Shown here in pieces: positions 34,600 through 46,400 of a DNA stretch of 64,000 nucleotides. Positions within the stretch are counted from its first letter, which is position 1, and the number at the start of each line of letters is the position of its first letter. The stretch is taken from positions 52,363 through 116,362 of the forward strand of contig JAOBSW010000476.1 of the NCBI GenBank assembly GCA_026214975.1, in the 5' to 3' direction. Source of the stretch: Gentiana macrophylla (lineage: Eukaryota; Streptophyta; Magnoliopsida; Gentianales; Gentianaceae). The notes under the pieces were generated by a model. That model saw only the letters and a program-made list of their open reading frames with translations, was not told the origin of the DNA and did no database searches. The position numbers and the translations under genes are program-made.

Positions 34600-35953
34600 T
34601 GTTGGCCCAGAAAAGGGTAAAACTATAGTCAGATGGGGGGGGGGGGGGGTGGGTGAATGACTATAGTGGAGTTTCAAAAACTTTTCAAAGTAGTTTATGC
34701 AATCACAGATATATGGTATAATTTAAGCAATTAAATAAATGCAGTAAGGTAAATTGCTGAAAGTAAATTGACACAAGGTTTATAGTGGTTCAGGGTTGTG
34801 TAATCCCTTAATCCACTCTTCTCCTGTGATGATTGGAGGAATTTCACTATTGTTTTCACAGATACAATAGCCTGATTGTCCTTGACTACACAAGCTTCAC
34901 AATCTTCAAGACTATCACTCCCCGACATCAACAACCCGGTGATTCGGTCTCTTTCTTCGCTCCTTAGGAACAAATCTTTCAAAGTGACTATCACAAACAC
35001 AACTCCTTCTCAGATGGCTCTGATTCAGTTGCTTGATTGAAGTGAATTGGATTCACAAAACATGTTGATCAGACTCAATGCTTGATGTTGAAATTATAGT
35101 TCTGAGTTTTGAGTTGATCACTAGATATTCCATTTTAAGCACAGAAAAAGGCTTTTTGATTTGCGAGAGTTACGCTAATTGATTATTGTCTTGTATATTT
35201 TCTTGTCTATCAATGCCTTCTATTTATAGCCTTGATAATCCTTGATTTGAATTTCCATCCGTTGGCTCTATTAATGAGGGAATAATCCTTGATTTATTCT
35301 TGATTCCCCTTAATTAAATCCTCCTTGATTTGATGATCGGATTTTTCTTCAAACGTTTATCAGAAAATCCGTCCTTGATTGATCCTCAATTGATTGTGCA
35401 TTTAATGCTTGATCCTCTGAATCTTCTTCATATTTCAAAATCTGATCAAGTAAAGTTTACTTGGCCATTCCCTGAATGGTTAAGTGATCTTTCTGACTTT
35501 GCCACTTAGGTTTTCCTTCACTATTTTGCCATTACTCAGACGAAAGTCAGTTCACTTTGCCGATTTACTGTTTCCTTCATTCTTTTCAGCTTAGGAGAAT
35601 ATTTGTACTTCACTGATTCTTGATTTATGTAAGATCAGTGTACACCGTATTTAAACATTAAGTTTCATCACTTGGAATGTAGCTCAGACTTATCCAAGGT
35701 TATCACAGACTTCCTTGGTTATAAGTCAGACCATATGTCTTCAAGCTTCTCTGCTGGTACTTGGCCCTTTTGACTTTGCCGAACATCTGATTTTACTTTG
35801 CCGCCCTACCAACTAGTACAATACTTGTCTGACTCAACATATACAACATGTCAGATTCTAAGTAAAGACTTATACAGAGAATTCTAACTTATTTTCAGGC
35901 TTGCTATAACAGCTAATATGGCCATCATGAAAACATAATAAAATGTTCCTACA
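34600..35953 (-). repeat. 3' LTR of copia 3
   Basis: On the minus strand it runs from TGTAGGAACATTTT at 35953 to ...GGGCCAACA at 34600, 1354 bp. It contains the TATA box ctataaatag on the minus strand (about 35221-35230). A homopolymer of about 16 G lies at 34636-34651. It lacks about 60 bp that the 5' LTR has near 41101-41155. Confidence 0.9.
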
Positions 35954-36136
35954 ATTTCCCCCTTTTTGATGATGCCAAAACCCTCATAAGCCTGAACATA
36001 AGTATACCAAAACTTTTCATAATAAACACTGGAATAAAACTCAATAATTTTATTCATCCATTTAAGGGCAATAAGGTATTGCATCATTATTATTCAAAGG
36101 CATTTTTATCAGTAACTGAAAATATAGAAAGGACTA
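35954..36136 (-). promoter_or_regulatory. Copia 3 polypurine tract and 3' UTR
   Basis: The polypurine tract caaaaagggggaaat (35954-35968, minus strand) touches the LTR start. About 170 bp separate it from the stop of the extra ORF, nearly the same spacing as in copia 1. Confidence 0.85.
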
Positions 36137-38217
36137 CTACAACTTATTTTCTTCAACCCTGATGCATTTGCCTTTGTCAGTTGGGCTTGCCTTCTTTCCA
36201 CTGTTACTCTCAGGCTTTGAGCTTCCTTCCCCCTTTTTGGCAGCACCAAATCGTGCTTCAAGAGTTGCAGTAGTTTCTTCAGATTCAGGGAGAGGACCAT
36301 ACCTTGCCTCCAGAATTTTGTTGTTGGCCTCAGTTAGATTTATTAAGGTTTCAAGTTGTTGGCCAGAAAGTTCCATAACCTCATCCAGATGTTGAAGTTG
36401 ATGAGTGTGAGCATTTAGAGTATCCACCAATGGTTTGAGACTGTTATCAATCTTGTCAGCATGAAACTCAAGATTGGTCTAGACATGGTAGGGGATGAGA
36501 TGTTGCAGGTTGCAAAGCAAGTTGCCCTGTTTCTCTATGACCTCATCTTGAACCTCGATATGACTAATGAGGGCTTCAATTTTTGTGGTTCAAGGAGGTT
36601 ACATCACTCCTTAAGGAAGCTTTCATGTTTTTCCGGCTGTGATACTGCTTTTCCATGTCTACAATCAAAGGTTGAAATCCAGATTGAAAAGTCGTTCTGG
36701 ATCAATTTCTTCTGGTGCCACTTTAACATCCTCATCATCTTCATCTTCTTCCTTCTCCACATCATCCTAATTTTCTGCTGTGTCTTCTTCATTCTATTCC
36801 TCTTTCTCTTCTTTCTTTTTGTCAGTATTCTCAGGTTCATTGAGAGGTTGCTGAGAGATACTTGCACTTCCCTGGCCCTAGAACAACCAACTTCCTATTC
36901 CATGTGCTGGAGACTTGATTGCTTCTGCTGATGTTACCTCTTTATCCATAGTGGGGGTTTTGGCCATTTCAGTAGAGTGAGCTTGATCGGCATGCTCACT
37001 CGGCTGTTTGTCAACTTTGTTGAGGCTCTTGAAAATCACTTCTTGAAGAGTTAGGTCATCATCAGAAATCTCCATATTTTCTTGATCTTCTTCAAGATGG
37101 TTTTCTTCCTCTGGCTCTATTTCGTCTTTGTCTGCCACACTTTTAGTAGCATCGTCTTCACCTTCAATCTCTTCTTAATCAAATGAGGTAAGACGGTATC
37201 CCTCTTCACCTTCTTTCAGATTTGTCACTTCTTCTTGTTTCTCTCCTTCAGCCGATGTATCGTCACTGACGACCACAAGGTTATCCTGTTTGCTGGTACT
37301 GAGCATAAGAGTGTCCTCTTGTGCCTTTTGGGATCTGGTTCGTCTTCTTATCCCTGATCTACTACTTTCGGGTGCTTTCCTTTTTCGTCCGGCAGGAGGT
37401 TTGGGTTTGAGAGATGCCTTGATGTAGGTATACATTACCTAGGACTTGTGTAGAGGCTGTGATTTGTGGGTTTCACTTTACTTGAGTCAAGCACAGATGT
37501 TGAAGAGGGAAACCATATGATTTCCTTTCCCAAAAATCACCTTTCTTACGCAAACCCTTGTTTGGGCAGTATTTGTCAGATCCATTTCCTTCTGGATTTG
37601 ATCTTTTAGCCTGTTGAATACAAACGTTGCCTAGTCAAATGGAATACCTTGATAGATAATTGCCATCAACTTGACCCGTAACTCGGTCAAATTCTCCATT
37701 GATCCTTTTCTGCCTTCAATGTTCTTGGTGATAACTGATGCAAATTCAGCAAATAGAGGTTTGAGTACTGATCTGGGTAGGTTGTAGGTTTTGCTGTTCT
37801 TTTTAGGGCTTTTCGCTATCTCAGCCCAGAAGGTGTTGATGTCAACCTGCACAAACTTTACATTTTCTGGACAAATCATGGGTAGGTGTAGGAATCTGTT
37901 GAGAAGACCAGGTGTGATGACCACATATTTTCCAAAGATTGAACTTTTTATACAGTCGTGATCAATTTTCTTTGTGCTGGGCACAAACTTTGCATTTTTC
38001 CAAAATGCAATCAGGTTATCATAGCATATTCCGGTTATTGGGGGTGGGGGGTTTAGGAAGGTCATTAACCCCTGATTTGTACTGACCCTCAACGATCGTT
38101 GGGCTTATGCATCATTATCATAGAAAGAGAGATAATGTTACGGCGTAAAAGCGATCCAATGATGATCGATTTTTCAAAGAATCGATTCGTGGGAGATATT
38201 GAGGAAGATGACGCCAT
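36137..38217 (-). pseudogene. Copia 3 extra 3' ORF, degenerate
   Basis: About 2.1 kb, some 690 codons if restored, in several frames on the minus strand. The start at 38217 (MASSSSSIS-like) matches the ATG of copia 2. Pieces: 38092-37631 (ITGICYDNLIAFWKN, SSIFGKYVVITPG, ITKNIEGRKGSMENL), 37435-37175 (YIKASLKPKP, then GRKRKAPESSRSGIRRRTRS, a strong basic NLS-like cluster), 37138-36878 (acidic, EPEEENHLEEDQENME) and 36430-36137 (HQLQHLDEVMELSGQQLETL, coiled-coil-like, then a Lys/Ser-rich end). No signal peptide or membrane segment is visible. Same domain order as copia 1 and 2. Function unknown. Confidence 0.7.
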
Positions 38218-38321
38218 TGGTTGAATGAATATTTGAAGAAGCTTTGATTTTTTAAGGGGAGAAAATAGGGTTTATGATTTGCACAAGAGCGTGAAGAGTT
38301 CTGAAAATTCATTAAGCGTGG

Positions 38322-38580
38322 TATATATATGATGATTTGTGTGGTGTGAACGTGGTTGAATATGGAAGGATTTTGTAATGTAATGGCATGATTTTATGTA
38401 TATAAATTGCGGTATTTGAGTATAGTGGGGAAGTGGATTAAGATAAGTAATGATAGATCCCGGGAATCGAGGCAGTTGTAATTAGAAGAATAATATAGTA
38501 ACCTCCACGATTGAAAAATGATCTCCACGTGTGTAATCTTTCACAGTATAATCTTCCATAACTTCTTGATTTTCCACGTG
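38322..38580 (-). promoter_or_regulatory. Putative internal promoter of copia 3 extra ORF
   Basis: On the minus strand, two CACGTG boxes (38575-38580 and 38526-38531) and a TATA box (38329-38322) precede the ATG at 38217. The TATA-to-ATG distance is 112 bp. The block is conserved with 13200-13474. Confidence 0.55.
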
Positions 38581-38830
38581 TATTAAAGCGATTTAGTTCA
38601 CACTTTAGTTTCTTTGGTGACTCCAATTCATATTTCGGTGGAGTGCCTTGGTGGTCACTTAGCGGTGTAGTGACTTCTTTCTTGAGTTCTTTGTTACAAC
38701 TATTCCTAACAATCAGTGAAGTTGACTTCGCTGAGTACCAGTGCCTTACTTCCTGTAACGTCAAAGGTTGAGTCAGCTGGTGAAGTCACGTTGCTGATTA
38801 CTCCAGTTAGCTGCTCCTTATTACTTAGTC
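38581..38830 (-). other. Copia 3 spacer between RNase H and promoter block
   Basis: Non-coding sequence matching 12962-13264 of copia 2 on the opposite strand. Conserved phrases include actggtactcagcgaagt and actccaccgaaatatgaatt. Confidence 0.65.
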
Positions 38831-40685
38831 AACTTCTATCATTCCCAACTCAGTTCTCAACATGCTGAATCTTTCATGACTGAGTGGTTTTGTGAAGATG
38901 TCAGCTAATTGATCTTCAGTGGGTATGTATTTTAGAATAACATCTCATTTTCAACATGATCTCTGATAAAGTGATGTCTCACATCAATATGTTTTGTTGT
39001 TGAATGCAATACAGGATTTTCAGTAATAGATATGGCACTTGTGTTGTCACACATAATTGGAATTATCTTCTCCTCCATTCCATAATCCCTTAGCTGTTGT
39101 CTGATCCATAGTAATTGTGCATGTAAAGCACTTTCTTGCTATATATTGCAGCAATTTGTTGATGTAGATATAGAGTTTTGTTTCTTACTAAACCATGAGA
39201 CTAGTCTGCTGCCTAGCATTTGACATGTTCCGGAGGTGTTTTTTCTATCTATCTTGCATCCAGCATAGTCAGAGTCTGAATATGATATCGATTTGAATCC
39301 TCCATCTTTTGGATACCAAATTCCAACATTTATGGTGTTCTTCATGTATTTGATTATTCTTTTGGCTGCTAGTAGGTGTGATTCTTTAGGTTGAGCTTGA
39401 AACCACATACTCCTACTGCAAATGCTATGTCAGGTCTGCTTGCAGTTAGACATAATAGAGATCCAATGATTCCTCTATACATTTTCTGATCAACATCTTT
39501 TCCAGCTTCATCTTTTCCAAGAATAACTCTTGCACACATTGGTGCATCTACTGTGCCACTTGTATCCATACTATATTTGTGTATCAAGTCTTTTGTGTAC
39601 TTGCCCTGATTGATGAAGATGCCATCTTTCAACTGTTTCACTTGTAGTCCAAGAAAATAGTTTAGTTATCGCATCAGGCTCATCTGAAATTCGCTCTTCA
39701 TTAGGTTTGCAAATTGCTCACACAACTTTTCATCCTCTGATCCAAAGATAATGTCATCAACATAGATTTGTACAAGCAATGTACTTGTTCTGTCCTCTAG
39801 TTTGAAAAGAGTCTTATCTATAGTTCCCTTGTTGAATCCATTCTTGATTAAGAATTGTGATTGTGTCTCATACAAAGCTCTGGGTGCCTGTTTGAGTCCA
39901 TAAAGTGCCTTTTTGAGCTTGTACACCTTATCTTCTTTCCCTTTTTGAGTTGAAAACCAGTAGGTTGTTCCACATATACTTCTTCTTCCAAAAGTCCATT
40001 CAGAAATGCACTCGACATTTATTTGGTAAACTTTGAAGTCTTTATAGGCTGAAAAAGCTAGAAAGAGTCTGATTGCTTCCAATCTTGCTACTGGGGCAAA
40101 GGTTTCATCATAGTCTATTCCTTCTGCTTGAGAGTAGCCTTTTGCAACTAGCCTTGCTTTATTTCAAACAATTGTTCCTTGTTCATCCATCTTGTTTCTG
40201 AATATCCATTTCGTTCCAATGATGTTGGCTAAGTCTGGTCTGTTAACAAGTTCCCAGACTCCATTCCTTTCAAATTCATTTAGCTCTTCTTTCATGGCTG
40301 TAATCCAGTCAGCATCTTGGATTGCATCATCTCTTGTCTTGGGTTCCACTTGTGATAGAAAGCATGTTAGCATATTCTCCTGTTGTCTTCTGGTTCTGAC
40401 TCCTGTGAGAATGTCTCATATGACTTGATCTTCATGATGATCTCTTAGCTAGTTAAGGTGAGGTTGAAGCTGTTCTTTACTTGGTGCTTCTACAACTTCT
40501 GATTGTGCAACAACTTCATGTTCTAGTGCTGGTGCTTCACCTGTTGTATTGACTTGTGGCTCATCTTGATTTCCAAAATTATGATTCAAAATGGTGCATT
40601 TGATCTTCTTTGTATTAATATAAACTTGTCTTTGTCTTTCGCTTCTTCTTGTTCTTGAAGATTTCACCATTTGTGTTAGGTTCAT
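38830..40685 (-). pseudogene. Copia 3 RT and RNase H
   Basis: On the minus strand the pieces are 40685-40449 and 40373-40164 (AMKEELNEFERNGVWELV, IGTKWIFRNKMDEQG), 40082-39666 ([22 protein letters not shown] at 39764-39753), 39641-39369 (KDGIFINQGKYTKDLIHK, GSLLCLTASRPDI) and 39408-39139 (SDSDYAGCKIDRKNTSGT, RLVSWFSKK). The RNase H end (DQLADIFTKPLSHERFSML) is at about 38930-38860. Each piece is cut by a one-base change or single stop, for example the stop at 40163-40161 (KDEQGTIV-stop-NKARLV). The RT catalytic motif is intact. Confidence 0.9.
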
Positions 40686-40707
40686 AAAAACTACATGTAT
40701 TCATTCT

Positions 40708-40932
40708 TCAAACTACTTGAAGACTCTGAAAGCTTTCTTTGGTGTTTGAGTATCCCAAAAAGATTGGGCTATCATTGATTACATCCAACATCTCCTCATG
40801 AGTTGCTACAAGATGAGACAACATTCTTATTTTATATTCATAAAAGTTATTAACATTGAAAAGAAGTACCTTTGACATAAAGTTTGAGGATTCCATAAGT
40901 ACAAATAAGAGATGTGTATTTAGAAAGCACAA
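40708..40932 (-). pseudogene. Copia 3 gag N-terminal fragment
   Basis: The minus-strand stretch contains LLFNVNNFYEYKIRMLSHLV and HEEMLDVINDSPI, the start of copia gag (substrate-like phrase W-K-x-R-M-x-x-x-L). It ends near 40708 and is joined directly to the pre-RT linker, so the knuckle, protease and integrase are absent. Confidence 0.75.
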
Positions 40933-40999
40933 ATTTGAAAACTACTTTGAAAATGTGTGATCTCCTTGTTATTAGAAATTAGATCTGAATACTTGGAAC

Positions 41000-41016
41000 A
41001 CTGCTCTGCTACCAAT
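41000..41016 (-). promoter_or_regulatory. Primer-binding site of copia 3
   Basis: On the minus strand ATTGGTAGCAGAGCAGTG directly follows the 5' LTR. It resembles the initiator-tRNA-Met complement TTGGTATCAGAGC with TAT read as TAG. Confidence 0.8.
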
Positions 41017-42324
41017 TGTTGGTCCCAGAGAAGGGTAAAACTATACTCAGAGGGGAGGGGGGGGGGGGTGAATGATTATAGTGGAGTTTCAAAAACTTTT
41101 CTTGTATTTAAAAGCTTTTGGGCAGCGGATGATTCCCTTATTAATGTGTTGTTACAAAGTAGTTTATGCAATCACAAATATATGATATAATTTAAGCAAT
41201 TAAATAAATACAGTAAGGTAAATTGCTGAAAGTAAATTGATACAAGGTTTATAGTGGTTCAGGGTGGTGTAATCCCTTAATCCACTCTTCTCCTAAGATG
41301 ATTGGAGAAATTTCACTATTGTTTCCACAGATACAATAGCTTTGATTGTCCTTGACTACATAAAGCTTCACAATCTTTAAGACTATCACTCCACGACTTC
41401 AGCGGCTTGGTGATTGGTCACATTCCTTTGCTCGTTGGGAACAAATCCTTCATCCGCTATCACAAACACAACTCCTTCTCTGATGGCTCTGATTCAGTTG
41501 CTTGATTGAAGTGAATTGGATTCACAAAACTTGTTGATCAAACTTAATGCTTGATGTTGAAATTATAGTTCTGAGTTTTGAGTTGATCACTAGATATTCC
41601 TTTTTAAGCACAGATAAAGGTTTTTTGATTAGACTATATTAATGAGGGGAATAATCCTTGATTTTATTCTTGATTCCCCCTTAATTAAATCCTCATTGAT
41701 TTCAGTGATCGGATTTTTCTTCAAATGTTTATCAGAAAATCCGTCCTAGATTGATCCTCAATTGATTGTGCATTTAATGCTTGATCCTCTGAATCTTCTT
41801 CATATTTCAAAATCTTATCAAGTAAAGTTTACTTCCGTTCCCTGAACGGTTAAGCGATCTTTCTGACTTTGCCACTTAGGTCTTCCTTCTTTGCTTTGTC
41901 ATTACTCGGCCAGAAAGTCGATTCACTTTGCGAATTTATTGTTTCCTTCATTCTTTCGATTTAGGAGAATCTTTGTACTTGCTGATCCTTGATTTATGTG
42001 AGATCGAGTGTATACCATATTTAAACATTAAGTTTCATCACTTGGAATGTTGCTCAGACTTATTCAAGGTCATCACAGACTTTCTTGGTTATAAGTCAGA
42101 CCATATGTCTTAATGCTTCTCTGCTGGTACTTGGCCGCTTTTACTTTGCCGAACATCTGATTTTACTTTGCCGCCCTACCCACTAGTACAATACTTGTTT
42201 GAATCAACTTATACAACATGTCAGACTCTAAGTAAAGACTTATACATAGAATTCTAACTTATTTTCAGGCTTGTTATAACAGCTAGTATGACCATCATCA
42301 AAAGATAATAAAATGTTCCCAACA
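41017..42324 (-). repeat. 5' LTR of copia 3, TATA segment missing
   Basis: On the minus strand it runs from TGTTGGGAACATTTT at 42324 to ...GGGACCAACA at 41017, 1308 bp. Relative to the 3' LTR it lacks about 110 bp around 41635, corresponding to 35160-35270. That segment contains the TATA box and the flanking U3/R sequence. It also has an extra ~60-bp block (about 41101-41155). A run of G lies at about 41058-41068. Confidence 0.85.
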
Positions 42325-42628
42325 CCTTAGAAGAAAGAATCAGACTGTCAAAGATCTTAAAGCTATTTGGAATGCTTATATACCTAAGAAGACTTCCTTT
42401 TTTATGTGGAGGTTGATCTTCTTCCTTTTTCTACTCAACTCAACAAATTTGGTATTAATGGCCCTTTTAAATGTGTCTTCTGCCATTAGGAGGAAACAAC
42501 AGAACATGTGTTTTGGTATTGTGAAAAAGCTCAACAAATATGGGGGCACATTCAAAGCATCCTGCATTGGGGTTATAACTCTTATAACTTGCATCAAAAC
42601 CTTGCAAAGTGGTTCAATCCATAGTTAA
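42325..42628 (+). pseudogene. LINE ORF2 zinc-finger-like (zf-RVT) region
   Basis: LINE text resumes after the CCTTA duplication: I-W-N-A-Y-I-P-K-K-T-S-F-F-M-W-R-L-I-F, then in another frame CVFC-like and E-T-T-E-H-V-F-W-Y-C-E-K-A-Q-Q-I-W. This is the zf-RVT-type region between RT and RNase H in plant L1 elements. It ends K-W-F-N-P at the GTTAA duplication (42624-42628) and resumes at 59997. Confidence 0.8.
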
Positions 42629-43382
42629 AGTAACGCCCCGCTCCAGATACCGAGTCTTTATCTGGAAATGAAATGCTCGGCACGTATAATATTAAATAAA
42701 TCCAATATTATACGTAAGCCTCTACTATGTTGTATCTAGTTTAGCAAAACGGAAGTTCAAAAGACTCGGCAAACACCATAAATGCTACTATGAAAAGAAC
42801 TCAACATACTAAGGATAGAAATGTAACATTTATTACATTGGAAAACCAAACGAAATCTAAAATGTACGAACCTTCAAAAGAATACTATAAGAGAATACAA
42901 CGTTTCCCAAAGAACAATGTCTCTAATGTATATAAAAGAAAAACAGAATAATAAACGCTTCAACTCCGGCGTCCTCAAACGTTGTCATCAAAGTTTGCCT
43001 CGAACTCTGGATCTACCATTCATCTTCTCTCCCCCAAACACATAGAAAAACAATGCATTTGAGGTAAGTACAAAGTACTCAATAAGAGGTAGAAGCTATA
43101 AATCAACTAAGGTTTATAAACAAGTTTCATGATTACATAAATTATCTTTCTAAGACCGACTCAATCTAAGGTTCACTTCATGTCCATCAACATGTCGTGA
43201 CTAACTGTTTCTAACTTAGCTTATCTTTGTTACATCAGCATTCAAGGGCACTACACATGGTGCTGCCCATCACGAGACATCTGGGTGCAACCTACTGGTG
43301 GATCACACCAATAACAACGAGATTGTCCCGATAGTATACGCGTTAGGTAAAGTCCCTCTACTCTGGTGCCCTCTAAAGGCGG
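42629..43382 (-). repeat. 3' LTR of gypsy element, outer part
   Basis: The first 754 bp of the LTR (taacgccccgctccagatac ...). It corresponds to 57807-58545 of the other LTR and is interrupted at 43382 by the Athila LTR. The chance ORFs here have no domain. Confidence 0.85.
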
Positions 43383-45005
43383 TGTTCGGTAAAAACTAGT
43401 TTTAAATTTATAAAACGAAACACCCCAAGTATAAGGCTTGTAGTAAAGGGTGTTAGAACGGTCGCGTCTAAAGGAGTCAAATGTTTATCGGATTAAGGTG
43501 TAATTATTATATCGATTATGTCACAATTTATTACCTAAAACAAAGGCTGATGTTAATTATAAAACAGAAACTAAGAACAATGGCTAAAATAGCAGAAAAC
43601 AGAAAAAACTCAATACTATACGGGCGTTCACTCTGGGTGGACAGGCGTCCGATAACGTGCTGGAAACAGAAATATGCAGAAAACAACGATTAATAACTAA
43701 AGTTCTTAAGATAACTAATCGTAGCTAAGACAATTAATACGAACGAATTGGTTTATCAAATAATTAAAAGAAACGGCAAGGCAGCGAGAATCCACCAATC
43801 AACCAACCAACCCCAACTAGATTGTGAGCTAAAGGTACGATTTTTAGTAATGATCAAATCACGAATTCGATTAAAACTTTTTAATCAATTTCTAGGGTTT
43901 CGTTTTCTTTCTCAAGCAAAACTAAACTAACATGCATAACATGATCATGAGATTGTCTCCAAAACTCTACTCAATTAATCATAAACAAACTCTTTAATTA
44001 TAATTAATTGCATCAATTGAAATAAATCACAACTTGAATCATATTCTCATATAAATTCAATCAGAAAAGATAGTTCCATCGATCTCACGATTCAATAAAA
44101 CATAAGCGATAAATCACAACATTCAATTGATGAAAAACCATAAATTTAACTCACTAAAGATGTAGCTAAATATCCTCTAGTTGGCGTAGTTATTGATTGG
44201 TTTCCCCCGTTGTCCCACCGCGAATCGCTTAGCCAACAATCATGTTGATGATCATGATTGTTAGGATGGAAGAGTTCATCTTCGAGTTTACTCTTTTGGA
44301 TGTGCGGCTACTAGGGTTTTGAATGAATGAATCATGCGTATGGTCTCCTAGGGTTTAATACACTCTGCTATTTATAGGATTTTAGGTCGGCTAGGGTTAA
44401 GTCGGCCTTGGACGCCCGTCCAACAAGGTAGACTCCGTCCAATCTTCACAAAATTCATCGGAGTCGGGCCGAGTCTTCTTGGACGTCCGTCCCACTTTGC
44501 AAAAATGGGCGCTAAATCGTCGCCCGAAATTTTCACAACTCGAATCAAATATCTCCTCCTGGATGCCAGTCTGGAATAGTGGACGCTCGTCCACCTAGGA
44601 CCTTTCTTCCTTGAATCGAATAAGCCTTCTGGACGCCCGTCTGGTGCTTTAAATGCCCGTCCACTGGGCCGGATGCAATGGACGCCTTGATTCGACCATA
44701 TGACCTTCATGCCAATCTCAAACTTGCATCTTTCTCCTTCCTTTAATCTTCAATCAAACACCGTTCTAGCTCCTTTCACAACACACAAGCATCCCTACAA
44801 GGTGATAGAAACGAGCAAAGTGTAAAGTCGTACATAAATAGATAAAAACCACATAAATAGCTCGATTTCCACACTTCAATAGATTCTAAACCCATTCTTC
44901 CAATTTATCCTTTTAGCAAGTGATTTTCTATAAAAAAAAACACTAAAACACGGAAGATATTGCTACGGAATAACTCGATATAAACCACAAAATTAGTCGT
45001 AAACA
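43383..45005 (-). repeat. 3' LTR of Athila-type element
   Basis: Plus strand TGTTCGGTAAAAACTAG ... AGTCGTAAACA, 1623 bp. Matches 53140-54751 closely. Contains a cluster of GGACGCCCGTCC-like motifs at 44409-44690. A TATA-like ctataaatag (minus strand) lies near 44371-44380. Confidence 0.9.
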
Positions 45006-46400
45006 ACTCCCCCACACTTAGACTTTTGTTCGTCCCGAAAAAAACAATCAAAACTGGCTTACTTTATATGCAATCCAAATAGATCCCTAACTCACGTAAC
45101 AAAAGATACAACAACTATAGCAAGTAATAACAACATAGAGATAGATTCGGTGTGTGTGTCAAGCCCTTTTCAATCTTCACAATCCTCTCAAACAAATATC
45201 CTCTCCATAATTTTAATGACTATCCTAGGTATAGGCAGTAATCGTTCCACACAAAGTCTTCTCGCGCACTCAGTAGGATAATCCCTACAGCATACCATTC
45301 GGTTTATACTGGGTATAAGTTCAACGATAACAAAGTCTTTAATTTTTTTTCACTTTCTTTTTTTCCTTCTTTGGCCGCACATCAAAATGAGCTCTTACCC
45401 GTCATAGTAGAATAGGATGTTTCGGGATAACACCTACCTTACTCAAATCATAGGGTAGCTTTTCACGATGTCATGAGCTTTTGGTCATCATAGTGGTGTA
45501 GGACATTTCGAGATAATGCCTACCGCACTCCAATCATCGACCGACTTTTCGACACACCCATTTAATTATTATTAACTCAACTTTTTCAAAAACATTAATT
45601 ACGTTTCACTTATCACATTCAAACCTTGGATATTCACGATTGCACGTTACGAACTTAGGTGTTACTTCTTTATTACTATTAAGAACAAATCTCTCTAAGA
45701 TAAATCACTAAAATAGTGAAAGGATACTGATTCAAAATTTTTGCTTCAATATCAAAGGCTTTCGTGAGTGTGAAATGAATACTATCTCAAATCAGCAAGA
45801 ACATGCTATAACTATCTCACAGAAGTTACAGACAATCATCGTCAGGAAACTACAACTAGCAAGCCATTTGTTTCAATTACATGCTCAAGATTTACAATTA
45901 TCCAAGTTTACTTTGAAAATTTTTAAAATTTTCGAGAAAATCACATTTACTCATTTTTTGAAATATAGCATGATAACATACCCAATTTAGACACCCCCCA
46001 CACTTAAATCACATTATGTCCTCAGAATGTGCAAATAAAAGAAAAGAATACTTAGCTGGTTTCAAAGTGGTTGTCGGGCTGTAGGTCGACAGTGGTCAGG
46101 CCGTAACATGAATGAACCGCTGCAACTCGTATCACGAACAGACAACACTAAAAGTGAGAACTGACAAAAACCCGCCCAACAATATCTGCAACACTTGACA
46201 TAACATATAATCTCGGGGGACAAAGGGTATATGAGTAAACATGAATGCACACAGAAATGGGCAAATAAAGCATTCACAAATAGGACAGGGATAACCAACA
46301 CACAAATCACCATTGTTTTATTCCTAATGCCCTAAAAACTTAACTAAAAAGTAACTTAAAAGACTAGGCTGCCTCCTAGTAGCGCTTCTTTATTGTCATT
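45006..46400 (-). other. Athila 3' region between integrase and LTR
   Basis: About 1.4 kb. The polypurine tract is at 45006-45023 (minus strand AGTGTGGGGGAGT). Repeats of a phrase such as cggcacactcc / gataacacctacc occur around 45400-45540 (tcatagtagaatagg and tcatagtggtgtagg blocks, about 80 bp apart). Some Athila elements carry an env-like ORF here, but I see no long ORF or membrane segment. Confidence 0.6.

Larger units (their letters stand above)
34600..42324 (-). mobile_element. Copia 3 with both LTRs and TSD, internally deleted
   Basis: A 7.7-kb copia element on the minus strand with two LTRs and the duplication CCTTA on both sides (34595-34599, 42325-42329). In minus-strand order: 5' LTR 42324-41017, primer-binding site, N-terminal gag, a junction near 40690-40710, RT, RNase H, promoter-like block, extra ORF, polypurine tract, 3' LTR 35953-34600. 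The gag C-terminus, protease and integrase are missing, so it depends on other copies. The same family as copia 2, and related to copia 1. Confidence 0.9.

Noticed and set aside
34636..34651. G-run as a telomere- or quadruplex-related feature
   Set aside because: It is a homopolymer in both LTRs of copia 3 at the same place (also about 41058-41068), of variable length, and its exact count is unreliable.
36461..36931. 156-aa plus-strand ORF with hydrophobic runs
   Set aside because: It is the antisense shadow of the charged, acidic part of the copia 3 extra ORF.
44372..44710. 112-aa minus-strand ORF rich in W-T-S/G-R
   Set aside because: It is produced by the repeated GGACGCCCGTCC words in the Athila LTR and lies outside the coding region.
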